Assembly (NCBI RefSeq): GCF_000264375.1
Contig: NZ_AJXW01000009.1
Span: 1 to 64,000, forward strand
Length of the DNA: 64,000 bases
Source: Rhodanobacter thiooxydans LCS2
Lineage (GTDB): Bacteria > Pseudomonadota > Gammaproteobacteria > Xanthomonadales > Rhodanobacteraceae
Direction of reading: 5' to 3'
Numbering within the stretch: the first letter of the stretch is position 1; the number at the start of each line of letters is the position of its first letter. Positions 36,254 through 44,881 of the stretch are shown here, in pieces. The notes beneath the pieces were generated by a model, which ran no database searches, was not told where the DNA came from, and was given only the letters and a program-made list of their open reading frames with translations. A program made the translations under genes and the position numbers.

Positions 36254-38200
36254 ATGGACGCCCTCGAAGACACCGAGTCCGACGACGTCGGCGCCTTGCT
36301 CGGTGCCGAGGGGCCGTTCGCGCGCGAGCTGCCGGATTTCGCGCCGCGGCTGGCGCAACAGGCGATGGCGCGGGCGGTGCAGCAGGCCATCGCCGGGCGC
36401 GACACGCTGATCGCCGAGGCCGGCACCGGCACCGGCAAGACCTACGCCTACCTGGTGCCGGCGCTGCTCTCGGGCGAGCGCGTGATCATCTCCACCGGCA
36501 CCAAGGCGCTGCAGGACCAGCTGTATTTCCGCGACCTGCCGAAGGTGCGCTCGGTGCTGGGCGCACGCTTGAAGACGGCGCTGCTGAAAGGCCGCGCGAA
36601 CTACCTGTGCCTGTACCGGCTCGACCAGACCGTGCGCGATGGCGGCAGCCTGGAGCGTACGCAAGCGGCGCAGCTGGCGACGATCCGCGCCTGGTCCGCG
36701 CGTACCCGCCGCGGCGACCGCATGGAGCTGGCCGAGGTGCCGGAGGAATCGCCGCTGTGGCCGCGGGTCACCTCCACCGCGGAAAACTGCCTCGGCGTGG
36801 AGTGCCCGTTCTACGACGACTGCCACGTGTTCAAGGCGCGTCGCGAGGCGATGGAGGCCGACGTGGTGGTGGTCAACCATCACCTGCTGTTCGCCGACCT
36901 GGCGCTGAAGCAGGAAGGCTTCGGCGAGATCCTTCCGGGCGCGGCGGCCTTCATCCTCGACGAGGCGCACCAGATCCCCGAACTGGCCGGGCAGTTCTTC
37001 TCGCAGAGTCTCAGTGCGCGCCAGCTCACCGACATGGCGCAGGACACGCTGGCCGAATGCAGCGGCGTCACTGGTGCGATCGGCCTGCTGCTGGAACCGG
37101 TCGAGGCCTTGCAGGATGCGTTGCGCAAGCTGCGCCTGGCGATGGAGCCGCTGCCCGCGCGCGGCGCGTTCGCCCTGCTGGAGGATCGCGCCGAAGTGCG
37201 CGCGGCGCTGCACGAGTTGGGCGAGCTGCTGGCCACGCTGGCCGAACTGCTGGCCTCGCAGGCCGAGCGCTCGCGCGGCTTCGCCAACCTGCACGAGCGC
37301 GCCGGGCTGTTCGCCGAACGGCTGCAGCGCATCGTCGAAACGCACGGCGACCAGGACGTACGCTGGTACGAAACCTTTCCACGCGGCTTCGCGCTGTATG
37401 CCACGCCGCTGGATCTCGCCGCGCCGATGCGCGGCCTGCGCGAACGCACCCAGGCGGCGTGGGTGCACACCTCGGCCACGCTGTCGGTGGCCGGCAACTT
37501 CGACCATTTCGCGCGCCAGCTCGGCCTGGACGAGCCGCAGACGCTCTGCCTGGAAAGCCCGTTCGACTACGCGCGCCAGGCGCTGTGCTACCTGCCGTCG
37601 GGTCTACCCGATCCGAACGCGCGCGATTACACCGACAAGGTGATCGATACCGTGCTGCCGGTGCTGCAGGCCTCCAATGGCCGCGCGTTTTTGCTGTTCA
37701 CCTCGCACCGCGCGCTGCGTCGTGCGGCCGAACTGCTGCAGGACAAGGTGCCGTGGCCGCTGTTCGTGCAGGGCAGCGCGCCGCGGCCGCGGCTGCTGGA
37801 GGAGTTCCGCGCCAGCGGCCATGGCGTGCTGCTCGGCGCGGCGAGTTTCTGGGAAGGCGTCGACGTGGTCGGCGAGGCGCTCAGCCTGGTGGTGATCGAC
37901 AAGCTGCCGTTCGCCGCACCCGACGATCCGGTGCTGATGGCGCGCCTCGCCGCGCTGGAACAATCCGGCATCAATCCCTTCATGGGCTGGCAGGTACCGA
38001 GTGCGGTGATCGCACTGAAGCAGGGCGCCGGCCGGCTGATCCGCAGCATGCACGACCGCGGCGTGCTGGTGCTGTGCGACCCGCGGCTCACCACCAAGGG
38101 CTACGGCAAGCTCTTCCTCGCCAGCGTCCCTCCGATGCCGCGCACGCGCGAACTGGCGGACGTGCAAGCCTTCTTCGATGATGCGGGGAAAAACCGGTAG
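36254..38200 (+). CDS. yoaA: DinG/YoaA-type Fe-S DNA helicase
   Basis: A 648-residue XPD-like superfamily-2 helicase. Walker A GTGTGKTYAY is near residue 59, the DEAH box is in ILDEAHQIPE near 234, and four Cys that can hold a 4Fe-4S cluster lie in NYLC, ENC, VEC and DDC (about 116-192). The C-terminal HD2 part has EGVDVVGEAL and QGAGRLIRS. No N-terminal exonuclease is present. Length fits YoaA better than DinG. YoaA works with the HolC clamp-loader subunit in repair of stalled replication. The ATG at 36254 has only a weak ribosome site. Confidence 0.9.
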   Translation: MDALEDTESDDVGALLGAEGPFARELPDFAPRLAQQAMARAVQQAIAGRDTLIAEAGTGTGKTYAYLVPALLSGERVIISTGTKALQDQLYFRDLPKVRSVLGARLKTALLKGRANYLCLYRLDQTVRDGGSLERTQAAQLATIRAWSARTRRGDRMELAEVPEESPLWPRVTSTAENCLGVECPFYDDCHVFKARREAMEADVVVVNHHLLFADLALKQEGFGEILPGAAAFILDEAHQIPELAGQFFSQSLSARQLTDMAQDTLAECSGVTGAIGLLLEPVEALQDALRKLRLAMEPLPARGAFALLEDRAEVRAALHELGELLATLAELLASQAERSRGFANLHERAGLFAERLQRIVETHGDQDVRWYETFPRGFALYATPLDLAAPMRGLRERTQAAWVHTSATLSVAGNFDHFARQLGLDEPQTLCLESPFDYARQALCYLPSGLPDPNARDYTDKVIDTVLPVLQASNGRAFLLFTSHRALRRAAELLQDKVPWPLFVQGSAPRPRLLEEFRASGHGVLLGAASFWEGVDVVGEALSLVVIDKLPFAAPDDPVLMARLAALEQSGINPFMGWQVPSAVIALKQGAGRLIRSMHDRGVLVLCDPRLTTKGYGKLFLASVPPMPRTRELADVQAFFDDAGKNR

Positions 38201-38335
38201 GGGCCTGCTGGCGGGGGATGCCTTGAGGACCGGGATGACCAGACGTTCGTCTGTTGAAAGACGGGATTCGGGATTCGCAGGATCAAAGGCGTCGAGCTGT
38301 GGCAGCCACCGGCGTAGCGCAGCGGTGTGACGGGT

Positions 38336-39295
38336 TCAGGCTGCCGCGACCTCGACCGTCACGTGCACCAGTTCCTCGTGGATGGCCAGCTGCCGGCGCA
38401 CATCCTCGGCGCTGATGGCCGTGCTGGCCACCAGTCCCAGGATGCAGGCATAGCTGTCGCGGCCGACGCGCCACACGTGCAGGTCGCTGATGGCCGCCGT
38501 GGCGAACTTCTCCCGCACCACGTCGCGGATCTCCTCGACCACCGGCTGGTCCATTTCGGCATCCAGCAGGATCCTGCCGGACTCGCGCAGCAGCCCCCAG
38601 GACCAGCGCGCCACCAGCACCGAACCGACGATGCCCATCACCGGGTCCAGCCAGGCGGCGCCATAAAGCTTGCCGCCGACCAGCGCAACGATGGCGAGTA
38701 CCGAAGTCGCCGCATCGGCGATGACGTGCAGGTAGGCCGCACGCAGGTTCACATCGTGATGGTGGCCATCGTGTCCGTGGTGGCGATGTCCGTGACCGTG
38801 CCCATGGTCGTGTCCATGCGCATGCCCGTGCCCATGGTGGTGCTCGCCCTTCAGCAACCACGCGCACAGCAGGTTGACGCCCAGGCCGAGCACCGCGATC
38901 AGGATGGCGTCGTCGTAGTGGATCGTCGCCGGCACGAACAGCCGTTCCAGCGACTGCACCATCATCAGTGCGGCGACCACCGCCAGCAGCAGGGCGCTGC
39001 TGTAGCCGCCGAGGATCTCGATCTTCCACGTGCCGAAGGCGAAGCGGCCGTCCTGCGCGTAGCGCCGGGCGAACACATAGGCCATCACCGAAAGGCCCAT
39101 CGCCAGGGCGTGCGAGCTCATGTGCCAGCCGTCGGCCAGCAGGGCCATCGAGTTCAGCCAGTAACCGCCGGCGATCTCCACCACCATCATCGCCGCGGTG
39201 ATGAACACCACGCGCCGGGTGTTGCGCTCCGCCTTCGCATCGACGTGGTTGAACTGGTGACTGTGGATGAAGGCTGAGACGTCGGGGGCGGGCAT
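38336..39295 (-). CDS. dmeF: Cation-diffusion-facilitator efflux transporter (DmeF-like, Ni/Co)
   Basis: A 319-residue CDF transporter with six helices. The metal sites are HxxxD-like pairs in LLADGWHMSSHA and HVIADAATSV. A cytoplasmic loop of about 30 residues is almost entirely His and Gly, with runs such as HGHDHGHGHGHRHH. A C-terminal metallochaperone-like domain follows. It is divergent from an RcnR-type sensor gene, with a matching operator in the 56-bp gap, which supports nickel or cobalt as substrate. The N-terminal HSHQFNH may also bind metal. Confidence 0.9.
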   Translation of the reverse strand: MPAPDVSAFIHSHQFNHVDAKAERNTRRVVFITAAMMVVEIAGGYWLNSMALLADGWHMSSHALAMGLSVMAYVFARRYAQDGRFAFGTWKIEILGGYSSALLLAVVAALMMVQSLERLFVPATIHYDDAILIAVLGLGVNLLCAWLLKGEHHHGHGHAHGHDHGHGHGHRHHGHDGHHHDVNLRAAYLHVIADAATSVLAIVALVGGKLYGAAWLDPVMGIVGSVLVARWSWGLLRESGRILLDAEMDQPVVEEIRDVVREKFATAAISDLHVWRVGRDSYACILGLVASTAISAEDVRRQLAIHEELVHVTVEVAAA

Positions 39296-39315
39296 GGCGG
39301 AGTTCCGTGGTTATA

Positions 39316-39330
39316 TACTCCCCCATAGTA
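39316..39330. promoter_or_regulatory. RcnR/DmeR operator between dmeF and dmeR
   Basis: TACT, CCCCCA, T, AGTA: matches the RcnR-class site (TACT, a six-base G/C tract, one base, AGTA) with one A in the tract. It lies midway in the 56-bp divergent promoter region, where repressor binding could shut off both genes. Confidence 0.85.
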
Positions 39331-39351
39331 TAAGACCGGCAGGCCGTCGCC

Positions 39352-39621
39352 ATGTCCCACGTGCAGGAAAACCGCAAGAAACTGGTCACCCGCGTGCGCC
39401 GCATCGGCGGCCAGTTGGCTTCGCTGGAACGCGCCATCGACGGCGACGAGGAATGCGGCGCGGTGCTGCAGCAGCTGGCCGCCGTGCGCGGCGCGGTCAA
39501 CGGCCTGATCCTGCAGGTGATGGAAGGCCACCTGCGCGCGCATGTGGCCGAGAGCGGCAACGCGAAGCAGCAGGACGAGCTGCTGCCGGTGCTCGGCGTG
39601 CTGAGGAGCTACCTCAAGTAG
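39352..39621 (+). CDS. dmeR: Nickel/cobalt-responsive repressor of the RcnR/FrmR family
   Basis: An 89-residue all-helical repressor. It carries the exact RcnR metal fingerprint: His3, Cys35, His60 and His64. That distinguishes it from the copper (CsoR) and formaldehyde (FrmR) branches. It should leave DNA when Ni(II) or Co(II) binds and so release dmeF. The ATG at 39352 keeps His3 in place. The TACT/AGTA operator lies 22 bp upstream. Confidence 0.92.
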   Translation: MSHVQENRKKLVTRVRRIGGQLASLERAIDGDEECGAVLQQLAAVRGAVNGLILQVMEGHLRAHVAESGNAKQQDELLPVLGVLRSYLK

Positions 39622-39641
39622 CGGGAACCAAGGCGCTCAAA

Positions 39642-39712
39642 GTGAAGAGTGGTCGATCGCCTTCGGCGACCGAGTCACTCTCTCCTTGCGTGCTTAAGGA
39701 GAAAGAGCGGGG
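39642..39712. repeat. Structured repeat, copy 2, downstream of dmeR
   Basis: AGTGA ... TCACT encloses the stem GGTCGATCGCC / GGCGACCGA, followed by a second hairpin, CTCTCTCCTT / AAGGAGAAAGAG. The first 50 bp match 5854-5904. It starts 20 bp after the dmeR stop and may serve as its terminator. Confidence 0.75.
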
Positions 39713-39815
39713 CGGGTTCACTATGGTCAGGCGGGAAGTCAGCCTGATCCCGCTATTGTCCCTGTTGTCGCGAATCGCCTGCTCGAAGCCCAGGCACGAA
39801 CCCGGAAGACGACGC

Positions 39816-40577
39816 ATGTCCGTTGAACGAGATGACCACGCCGGCAACTGGTTCCAGGCCGGCGGACAGAACTATGCAAGGTTCCGCCCGGAATACCCGC
39901 CCGCGCTGGTCGCCTTCCTGGCGGGTGCCTCGGCCGATACGCGCTTCGCCGTCGACGTCGGCTGTGGCTCCGGCCAGTTGGCGGCACAGCTGGGCGCGCA
40001 TTTCGACAGCGTACTTGGCCTCGACCCCAGCGCCGACCAGATCGTGCATGCGCCCGTCACCGAACGCGTGCGGTATGCCCAGGCGCCCGCCGAACACCTG
40101 CCGGTGCCCGACCGCAGCGCGAGTCTGGTGGCGGCCGCGCAGGCCGCGCACTGGTTCGACCTTCCCGCGTTCTATGCCGAAGTCAGGCGCATCGCCAAGG
40201 CGGGTGCCCTGCTGGCGCTCGTCAGTTACGGCGTGCCGAAGCTGGACGAAGCACTGGATGAGCGCTTCCTGCACTTTTATCGGGACGAAATCGGTCCGTT
40301 CTGGCCACCGGAACGGCAGCTGGTTGACCGTGGCTACGCGGACCTCGATTTTCCTTTCGCGGAGTTCCCGCCGCCCGCGATGGCGATTCGGAAGGCGTGG
40401 TCGCTCGCCGAGCTCATGGGCTACATCTCGACCTGGTCGGCCGTGAAACACGCCTTGGAGCAAGGCCACGGCCGGGTGATCGAGTGTTTCGCGACGAATC
40501 TGGCCGCATGCTGGGGGGACCCGGAAACGAAACGGCCGGTGACCTGGCCCATCAACATGCGCACCGGAATCGTATGA
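39816..40577 (+). CDS. SAM-dependent methyltransferase (UbiE/TMT-like)
   Basis: A 253-residue methyltransferase. It opens with NWFQAGGQNYARFRPEYP, the entry segment of plant/bacterial TMT1-like enzymes (trans-aconitate methyltransferase-like family), and has the SAM motif DVGCGSGQL near residue 44 and a QAAHWFD segment near 108 typical of this group. The substrate is unknown. The ATG at 39816 is chosen over a long open stretch upstream that is made of repeat sequence. Confidence 0.85.
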   Translation: MSVERDDHAGNWFQAGGQNYARFRPEYPPALVAFLAGASADTRFAVDVGCGSGQLAAQLGAHFDSVLGLDPSADQIVHAPVTERVRYAQAPAEHLPVPDRSASLVAAAQAAHWFDLPAFYAEVRRIAKAGALLALVSYGVPKLDEALDERFLHFYRDEIGPFWPPERQLVDRGYADLDFPFAEFPPPAMAIRKAWSLAELMGYISTWSAVKHALEQGHGRVIECFATNLAACWGDPETKRPVTWPINMRTGIV

Positions 40578-41129
40578 GTCCGGGCCATGACATCCCGGCG
40601 CTGGCACCGGGCCGGGCGGTCAGGCCCGGCAGGCCGTGACCATTCGCCAGGCGGTGCCGCAATTGGGGCCTGACTGGCCCGGCTTTGTGGGCATGCCGCC
40701 AGTCTTTCCCCCCCATGCTGGTCGGCTTCATCGAACCGACCGACTCGTCCCTCACCGTCATTCCGGCGAAGGCCGGAATCGCACTTGTAACCAGGCCCAT
40801 CGCACGCGCGGACGGCGAAGCAAAAAGGACATCGCCCAACACGATGCTTTGCTGCCTCGCTGAAGTGCGATTCCGGCCTTCGCCGGAATGACGATGGGAA
40901 GGGTGTTCGAAATTCTGGAGCCGCGGGCCTCCCAAAGTATTCCGGATGGCAGTGAGCGGAAACCGGGATCCAGCGTCTTGACCACGCTCAGCCAGACAAG
41001 CCGGTCGCGCTGAGCGTGGCTTGCTATGGCAAGCGAAGTCGAAGCACCCGCCAGCGATCGCGCTTCGACTTCGGCGCTTCCGGCTGCGCCAGGGCGAACG
41101 GTGGGGCTGGATCCCTCCATGCTCCAAGG
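40578..41129. repeat. Gene-free 0.55-kb gap rich in inverted repeats
   Basis: No coding region. It contains perfect 31-base inverted arms at 40756-40786 and 40863-40893 (CGTCATTCCGGCGAAGGCCGGAATC and flank) with a 76-base centre; each arm is itself a hairpin. Further stems are at 40982-41019 (CCACGCTCAGC / GCTGAGCGTGG) and 41034-41073 (CGAAGTCGAAGC / GCTTCGACTTCG). A single related CGTCATTCC unit occurs at 52258-52280 on the other strand. Confidence 0.85.
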
Positions 41130-42047
41130 TCAATCGGGCGCGCGGCGGGTAGTCCACCCCGGCACCGCCAGCGCCTCCACCAGGAAATCCACCAGCCGCC
41201 GCGTCTTGATCGGCAGGTGCTTGCGTGAGGGATAAACTGCATGGATGCCGAGCGTCATCGCGCGGTACGTCGGCATCAGTTCGACCAGGTCACCGCGGCG
41301 CAGGTCGTCGGCGACGATGAAATCCGGCTGCAGGATGACGCCCTGATGCTCCAGCGCGGCAACGCGGCAGGTGTCGCCGTTGTTGGCGTGGATGCGGGCA
41401 CGGGTGCGCACGACGGTGGGGCTGCCGTCGGGTGCGGTGAAGGTCCACTCGTCCCTGGCGGCGAAGTAGCTGTAAGAGATGACCTCGTGCTGCGCCAGTT
41501 CCTGCGGGTGCTGCGGCGTGCCGTGCTGCGCCAGGTAGGGCGGTGACGCACAGGCGATCATGCGCGTCGACGCAAGTTGCCGGCTGACCAGCTGCGAGCT
41601 GGGCAGGTTGGTGATGCGTACCGCCAGGTCGTAACCCTCCTCGACCAGGTCGACGACGCGATCGCTCAGTTCGATGTCCAGCGACACTTTCGGGTACAGC
41701 TGCGCGAAGCGCGGCCACAGCGGGGCCAGCTGCAACACGCCGAAGCTGAGTGGCGCATTGATGCGCAGCCGCCCGCTGGGCTCGCCGCTGCGCGAGCTGA
41801 TTTCCGATTCCGCCTCGTCGACCGCGGCCAGCATTTCCTTTGAGCGGGCGTAGAACAGCTGCCCATCGTCGGTCAGCGACAGCCGCCGCGTGGTCCGCTG
41901 CAGCAGGCGGGCGCCCAGGCGCTGTTCCAGTTCGGCGACGTGGCGCGACACCGCGGCCTTGGACAGCCCGGTCACGTCCGCAGCGCCGACGAAGCTGCCG
42001 GCCTCGACCACGGCGACGAAGCTGGCCATTTCCTGGAATTTATCCAT
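41130..42047 (-). CDS. LysR-family transcriptional regulator
   Basis: A 305-residue LTTR. The N-terminal winged helix has DVTGLSKAAVSRHVAELEQRLG, followed by the substrate-binding domain with PSFGVLQLAPL-type entry (APLSFGVLQLAP) and a C-terminal PSRKHLPIKTRRLVDFL typical of the CrgA/DsdC-like group of activators. It is divergent from a redox-enzyme operon (42171-44812), which it probably controls from the 123-bp gap. The inducer is unknown; related regulators respond to quinones or electrophiles. Confidence 0.93.
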   Translation of the reverse strand: MDKFQEMASFVAVVEAGSFVGAADVTGLSKAAVSRHVAELEQRLGARLLQRTTRRLSLTDDGQLFYARSKEMLAAVDEAESEISSRSGEPSGRLRINAPLSFGVLQLAPLWPRFAQLYPKVSLDIELSDRVVDLVEEGYDLAVRITNLPSSQLVSRQLASTRMIACASPPYLAQHGTPQHPQELAQHEVISYSYFAARDEWTFTAPDGSPTVVRTRARIHANNGDTCRVAALEHQGVILQPDFIVADDLRRGDLVELMPTYRAMTLGIHAVYPSRKHLPIKTRRLVDFLVEALAVPGWTTRRAPD

Positions 42048-42170
42048 GACGGCATCCTTTGTCTCGATTTCCGAAACAGTAAGTCAACCGAAGGCTAATT
42101 TATCATCACGCGGACGATCAATAGAGTGCTCCCCATGCCCGGATGCTCCGGGCACCCCACGGAGACTTCC
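42048..42170. promoter_or_regulatory. Divergent promoter region of the LysR gene and its target operon
   Basis: AT-rich for this genome (AAGTCAACC ... GGCTAATTTATCATC). On the minus strand a TTGACT is present that could be the -35 of the regulator gene. No clear T-N11-A pair could be singled out. Confidence 0.4.
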
Positions 42171-42803
42171 ATGAACATCACCCTGATCGGCACCGGCAAC
42201 ATGGGCTCGGCCCTTGCCAAGCAACTCACCCGCGCCGGCCACGCCGTGCGCATCACCGCGCGCGACCTGGCCAAGGCGCAGGCGCTGGCCGCCGCCAACC
42301 CAGGCGCCGTGGCCACGGTCCCCGCCGAGGCGCTGGCCGGTTCGGATGTCGTCATCGTCGCTACCGGTTACGCCGACGCGGTGCCGGCGCTGCGCTCGCT
42401 GGGTTCGCTGGCGGGCAAGGTGGTCATCGACATCACCAATCCGCTAACCGCCGACTACATGGGCCTGACCCTCGGCTACGACACCTCGGCCGCCGAGGAG
42501 ATCGCCAAGGCCGTGCCCGAAGCCGAGGTGGTCAAGGCGTTCAACACGCTGTTCGCCCAGGTGCTGGCCGACGGCCCGAAGTTTGCCGATGGCCAGATCG
42601 CCCCGGCGTTCTTCGCCGGCGACAGCGAACGGGCGAAGCAGACCGCGAAGGCACTGATCGAAAGCCTCGGCTTCGCGGCGGTCGACGCCGGTCCGCTGAA
42701 GAACGCGCGCTACCTCGAGCCGCTGGGCGGACTGAACATCTACTTCGGCTACGGCGCCGGCCTCGGCACGTCGATCGCGCCGACCTGGATCAGCAAGGCC
42801 TGA
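42171..42803 (+). CDS. NADPH-dependent F420 reductase-like oxidoreductase
   Basis: A 210-residue Rossmann protein (NpdG/F420_oxidored fold). The N-terminal NADP motif is LIGTGNMGSALA, followed by a VIVATGYADAVP loop and the mid-section VVKAFNTLFAQVL. In organisms without F420 these proteins are annotated only as NADPH-binding dinucleotide reductases. The ATG at 42171 has GGAGA six bases upstream. It is the first gene of the LysR-linked cluster. Confidence 0.85.
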   Translation: MNITLIGTGNMGSALAKQLTRAGHAVRITARDLAKAQALAAANPGAVATVPAEALAGSDVVIVATGYADAVPALRSLGSLAGKVVIDITNPLTADYMGLTLGYDTSAAEEIAKAVPEAEVVKAFNTLFAQVLADGPKFADGQIAPAFFAGDSERAKQTAKALIESLGFAAVDAGPLKNARYLEPLGGLNIYFGYGAGLGTSIAPTWISKA

Positions 42804-42848
42804 CGCGCTTCGCGTCGACCATTCTTCTCCTCTCTCCAAGGAATCCAC

Positions 42849-43238
42849 ATGAACGCTTCACTGACATTGTTCGGCCGGGTCGGCCTCTCGCTCATCTTCA
42901 TCATTTCCGGCTGGGGCAAGATCGCCGCTTACGCAGGCACCCAGCAATACATGGCATCCGCCGGTTTGCCGGGCAGCCTGCTGCCGCTGGTGATCGCGCT
43001 GGAACTCGGCGGCGGCCTGGCCGTCCTCACCGGTGCATTCACGCGCTGGATCGCGCTGGCGCTCGCCGCGTTCTCGCTGGCCAGTGCCGCACTGTTCCAC
43101 GCCCACCTCGGCGACGCCGCGCAGGCGATCAACTTCTGGAAGAACGTGGCGATGGCCGGCGGCTTCCTGATGCTCGCCGCCAACGGTGCCGGCACGCTCA
43201 GCCTCGACCATGCGTGGAACAAGCGCCGCAACGCCTGA
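42849..43238 (+). CDS. DoxX family membrane protein
   Basis: A 129-residue, four-helix DoxX/SURF4-like protein with the family pattern RVGLSLIFIISGWGKI near residue 10 and LELGGGLAVLTG near 53. Members are linked to thiol or redox balance in the membrane. It lies 45 bp after the reductase gene in the same direction. Confidence 0.88.
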   Translation: MNASLTLFGRVGLSLIFIISGWGKIAAYAGTQQYMASAGLPGSLLPLVIALELGGGLAVLTGAFTRWIALALAAFSLASAALFHAHLGDAAQAINFWKNVAMAGGFLMLAANGAGTLSLDHAWNKRRNA

Positions 43239-43301
43239 CTTCCAACCTGCCGTTCAACGCAGCGGGCGCAGCAGCGCCCGCTGCCCTTTTCAGGAATCGC
43301 C

Positions 43302-44111
43302 ATGACCGCTCCCTCGATCTTCATCTCCCACGGCTCGCCGATGTTCGCGCAGGAACCGGGCGTGCTCGGCCCGAACCTGCGCGCCATCGGCCAGTGGCTG
43401 CATGGCGTCAGTGCCGTGCTGGTGGTGTCGCCGCACTGGCAGACGCGGGGCGTGCGCGTCGGCAGCACTGCCGCGCCGGAAACGATCCACGACTTCGGTG
43501 GCTTCCCGCCACCGCTGTATCAATTGCAGTACCCCGCGCCAGGCGCGCCGGGGTTGGCGCAGGACGCCGCGCAGCTGCTGGCGCAAGCGGGCTTCGACGT
43601 CGCGCTCGACGAACGCCGCGGCCTCGACCACGGTGCCTGGGTGCCGCTGCGCTACCTGTTTCCGCAGGCCGACGTGCCGGTGTTCCAGGTGTCGCTGCCG
43701 CAGAACATCGATGCGGCCGGCGCGTTGCGGCTGGGCCAGGCCCTGGCGCCGCTGCGTGAGCGCGGCGTGCTGGTGATCGGTTCGGGCAGCCTCACCCACA
43801 ACCTGTACGAATTCCGCCAGGCCATCCGCAACCCGGAGTACGCGCAGCAATTCGTCGACTGGGTTCGTGCTGCGGTGGCGGCACGCGACGTCGCCGCACT
43901 AGTCGATTACCGTCACCGCGCGCCGCATGCCGAGCGCGCGCATCCGACCGAGGAGCATTACTTGCCGTTGCTGGTAGCCGTGGGCGCCAGCGCCGGCACC
44001 GACGCGTCGCGCCTGGTCGAAGGCGGCATGACCTACGGCGTGCTGTCGATGGATTCGTTCGCGTTCGGGTTGCCGGACGCGGCCCCAACCCCGCTGGAGC
44101 ATGCCGCATGA
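43302..44111 (+). CDS. ygiD: LigB-type extradiol ring-cleavage dioxygenase (4,5-DOPA dioxygenase, YgiD)
   Basis: A 269-residue class III extradiol dioxygenase. Metal-binding His candidates lie in SHGSPMF (His9), SPHWQT and GLDHGAWVPL, and a further THNLYEF follows. It acts on DOPA or related catechols in vitro; the natural substrate is unclear. Its last four bases overlap the ATG of the next gene, indicating coupling. It is typically found next to DoxX in such clusters. Confidence 0.88.
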   Translation: MTAPSIFISHGSPMFAQEPGVLGPNLRAIGQWLHGVSAVLVVSPHWQTRGVRVGSTAAPETIHDFGGFPPPLYQLQYPAPGAPGLAQDAAQLLAQAGFDVALDERRGLDHGAWVPLRYLFPQADVPVFQVSLPQNIDAAGALRLGQALAPLRERGVLVIGSGSLTHNLYEFRQAIRNPEYAQQFVDWVRAAVAARDVAALVDYRHRAPHAERAHPTEEHYLPLLVAVGASAGTDASRLVEGGMTYGVLSMDSFAFGLPDAAPTPLEHAA

Positions 44112-44812
44112 AAAGCCTGTCGCCGCTGTCGGTCGATCCCGCCTTCGCCCTGGCGTTCCGCACGCTGCATCCGGTGCCGTCGAAACCGACGTCGCTGCTG
44201 GTGCTGCTGCACGGCGTGGGCGGCAACGAGGGCAACCTCGCCGCCCTCGGCGCCGAGGCCAGCGGCAACGCGCTGGTGGTGCTGCCGCGCGGTCCGGTCG
44301 CGCTGGGGCCGCAGGCGTTCGGCTGGTTCCGCGTCGCCTTCACCGGCAACGGTCCGCAGATCGTGGAAGCCGAGGCCGACGCCAGTCGTCGCACGCTGAT
44401 CGACTTCATCGGACAACTGCAGCAGGCGCATGGTATCGACGCGGCGCATACCGTCGTCGTCGGCTTCAGCCAGGGCGGCATCCTCAGCGCCAGCGTGGCG
44501 TTGACCGCGCCCGAACGCGTCGCCGCGTTCGCCATACTGGCCGGCCGCATCCTGCCGGAACTCGAACCGCAGCTGGCCGATGTGCAACGCCTGTCCGCGC
44601 TGCGCGGCTACATCGCGCATGGCACGCACGACGACAAACTCCCGGTGAGCTGGGCGCAGCGGGCCAGCGACTGGCTCGATCGCCTCGGCGTCGCGCACGA
44701 GACGAAGCTCTATCCGACCGGGCACGAACTGGGCATGGCGATGCGCGCCGATTTCCTCGCCTGGCTGGCCCGGGGCGATCAGCGCTGGAACCGGCCCGAC
44801 GGGGTGCCATGA
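44108..44812 (+). CDS. Phospholipase/carboxylesterase-type alpha/beta hydrolase
   Basis: A 234-residue serine hydrolase. The nucleophile is in GFSQGG near residue 120, with Asp in GTHDDKLPV near 176 and His in TGHEL near 200, matching the acyl-protein-thioesterase/carboxylesterase family. The oxyanion segment is LLHGVGGNEGN. The start overlaps the ygiD stop (ATGA). It is the last gene of the LysR-linked cluster. Confidence 0.88.
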   Translation: MKSLSPLSVDPAFALAFRTLHPVPSKPTSLLVLLHGVGGNEGNLAALGAEASGNALVVLPRGPVALGPQAFGWFRVAFTGNGPQIVEAEADASRRTLIDFIGQLQQAHGIDAAHTVVVGFSQGGILSASVALTAPERVAAFAILAGRILPELEPQLADVQRLSALRGYIAHGTHDDKLPVSWAQRASDWLDRLGVAHETKLYPTGHELGMAMRADFLAWLARGDQRWNRPDGVP

Positions 44813-44881
44813 GCCCGAAGAACGGGATCAGGCCTGGTCAGGTTCACCTGGTCAAAACCGGTTGCTGGACGAGAGTCCGTG

